From Rotaria sordida (Eukaryota; Rotifera; Eurotatoria; Philodinida; Philodinidae): a stretch of DNA of 64,000 nt. The stretch covers positions 1 through 64,000 of the forward strand of contig CAJNOL010000317.1 in assembly GCA_905250125.1 (NCBI GenBank). Reading direction: 5' to 3'. This document shows positions 62,221-64,000 of the stretch, piece after piece (within the stretch, counting starts at the first letter, position 1; every line of letters starts with the position of its first letter). The position numbers and the translations under genes are program-made. The notes beneath the pieces were generated by a model, which ran no database searches, was not told the origin of the DNA, and was given only the letters and a program-made list of their open reading frames with translations.

Positions 62221-63428
62221 TAATGAGAAACTTCAAGATTTGAAGTTTAGTAATTAGTTAATGGGTAAATGACTCTTTTTTTTTCACGCTATATATATAT
62301 ATAAATATCACATATTCATCTTTGAGAAACCTAACAGATATGATATTTCTTCCCGGAAACCAAATCTTTTGACATCGAAGTGTCTTCTTCCTAGTGCGTA
62401 CACCAGTTGCTTTCTATACTTACATCAAATTTCAATCTAAAAGTAAACTGTTAGTGAGTACTTTTCTTGCTTTCTGATGAGAATATATTATTTCAGTGAC
62501 TTTGAGAAGCTCTATTAGTTATAAAAATAATTGAACTAAAACATCAATTCTAGAAAAGCAGAAATAATATTGCAAAAAAGTATTAAGTTCTTTTTTGCTT
62601 CACCTGGTATAACCAGAGAAATATTCAATCATATATGCATCGTCTGCTTTTGCTCCGAATACACATCATTGATAGTAGGGAATTGAATGCCCATTATGAT
62701 TGGGATGGTATCTATCACATCATTAGACTTTTAGAAGAAAATATCTTGGTTAAAATTATAATAAATTAAATTAGTTTCGAGCATATCTATGATCTTTATC
62801 GATATAATTCTAAGTGTCATTAGTCTTTTTGTAATTAAACTAGATCAAAGTAAATTGATTGTCACTGCCTTATGTAATTTGATACTTGAACAACGATCTT
62901 GATCCATCATCGTCTCCATAGTAGTTTCTCTTCCTAGAACACTTTCTCTTTGTTTATATAATCAAAAAAAGAAGTCTGGAATGTAACAGTGGACATGAAA
63001 TGACCGATAAGAGGAGTAACTAATGTGAATCAAATATCGTATAACAGTAACTTTTTCACCGTATATTATTATTTTTTATTTTAGATTCTTTATACATACG
63101 TAAATAGTGAGTCCATTTTGTATGAAGTAACCTTGTTACAGATGAAACAATTAATGATATTTACCGGATAAAATAATATAATCTATGTTGAATTACTTGT
63201 CATGTGAAGAGAATCAGTAAGACATTGCCATATCTTTCTTATTTTCTCGTTCTTTAATACGTCTATAAATTCAACAAATATAAACGTACTTTTGTACTTT
63301 GCAATGCATGAAACTATTGCACAAATTTCACGCAACAATTAATTATCTTATTGACTATTGCAAAAGAACGTCCAAAATATATCATTAAATAAAAGATTAA
63401 ATATTCAAAAAAAATAATTTGTTATGAT

Positions 63429-63613
63429 ATCAAATTCTATAACCCGGAAGACAATCCACGAGATGGCGAGATGAAATTCATTCATTCCTAGGAAATGGCT
63501 GGAGCACTGTGGCACAAAATAGAGATAAATGGAAAAACATGGGAGAGACCTTCGTCCAACAGTGGACGGCAAATGGTTGCTAAATGATGATGATGATGAT
63601 GATCAAATTCTAT
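63429..63613 (+). mobile_element. 5'-truncated RTE-like LINE 3' end with target-site duplication
   Basis: The insert (63441-63601) is flanked by a 12-bp direct repeat, ATCAAATTCTAT, at 63429-63440 and 63602-63613. It encodes the last roughly 45 codons of a non-LTR retrotransposon polyprotein: RWRDEIHSFLGNGWSTV, then AQNRDKWKNMGETF, then QQWTANGC before TAA at 63581. The stop overlaps a TGATGATGA repeat tail, as in RTE-type elements. Intact duplications and open frame suggest a recent insertion. It is strongly 5'-truncated and cannot move by itself. Confidence 0.85.
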
Positions 63614-64000
63614 GCACTATTTATTTGTATTTTAACTCTTCGAAAAATATTACACATTAAACACAGATACGTTCGCTTTCAAGTATAATATTTATAGTTT
63701 TCAAAGGAATTGACAAGAGGACGTTTCTAAATGTAAAATCATTTTTTGGAGTGGAGACTATTGTCTATCATGTAGGTTCTCGTCAGCTATGAATGATTAA
63801 GAAAGAGCTTGAGCTAATACTTCATTATTGTCGAGATGTTATAGTTCCCTGAGGAATACTAAGAAAATTGAATATCGAATTTTCACTGGAAACTTTATAT
63901 AGAGACATGTCTTAACGAGAATATCGTATTGTGAAAGTTTCAGATTTTTCGATTGCATCTATTCTGAAATAAGATTTGTCGTTGTATATGAGAGGAGTTA

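Larger units (their letters stand above)
57341..64000. other. 6.7-kb gene-poor region with transposon debris
   Basis: No gene is supported. The first few hundred bases should hold the ROCO promoter and 5' UTR. Purine-rich tracts near 57580-57800 create spurious frames. The right half carries two neighbouring fold-back elements and an RTE-like LINE tail, annotated separately. No tRNA or rRNA was recognised. Confidence 0.5.

Noticed and set aside
1..64000. CRISPR arrays, prokaryotic operons, rRNA genes
   Set aside because: The DNA is eukaryotic with spliced genes. No regularly spaced direct repeats and no rRNA or clear tRNA sequence was found.

Overview
The window looks like AT-rich nuclear DNA from a small invertebrate. 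It has spliced genes with mostly 50-70 bp GT-AG introns, intronic and intergenic transposon debris, and one 10-N scaffold gap at 52437-52446. The gene content (a TIR-bearing ROCO protein, a WxxW-trypsin fusion, a UGA-containing deiodinase) together with the short introns suggests a rotifer, most likely a bdelloid such as Rotaria or Adineta. That assignment is inference; the sequence alone only establishes a metazoan.

Eight protein-coding genes can be reconstructed, and all lie on the minus strand. From left to right (3' end first): an LDL-receptor-related membrane protein (1660-13607); a smoothelin-type calponin-homology protein (15190-17091); an ortholog of the RAS/RAF scaffold SHOC2 (19737-23977); a Na+/K+-ATPase alpha-like P-type ATPase with every catalytic motif altered (33776-41037); a secreted WxxW-trypsin protease (38167-39524) nested in one of its introns; a membrane-anchored type-B carboxylesterase with an intact triad (41601-about 43976); a selenocysteine-containing iodothyronine deiodinase (47594-48683) with a candidate SECIS element in its 3' UTR; and a multidomain NHR-Roc-COR-Death-TIR protein (52447-57340) whose 3' end is lost in the assembly gap.

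The intervals 23978-33775, 43977-47593, 48684-52436 and 57341-64000 show no convincing genes. They hold low-complexity DNA, microsatellites and, most strikingly, four fold-back elements with long imperfect inverted arms (26299-26632, 32787-33381, 60594-61151, 61200-62220), a dispersed repeat of about 460 bp in two copies, and a 5'-truncated RTE-like LINE tail with a 12-bp target-site duplication (63429-63613). A degenerate minisatellite sits in an ATPase intron, and single related units occur in LRP-gene introns.

The genes do not form an obvious pathway. The strongest unusual signals are the pseudo-pump (DKTGT, TGES, TGDGVND and two cation-site acidic residues all changed in an otherwise intact gene), the NHR-ROCO-Death-TIR architecture, the WxxW-trypsin fusion nested inside the pump gene, and the deiodinase with UGA codon plus SECIS.
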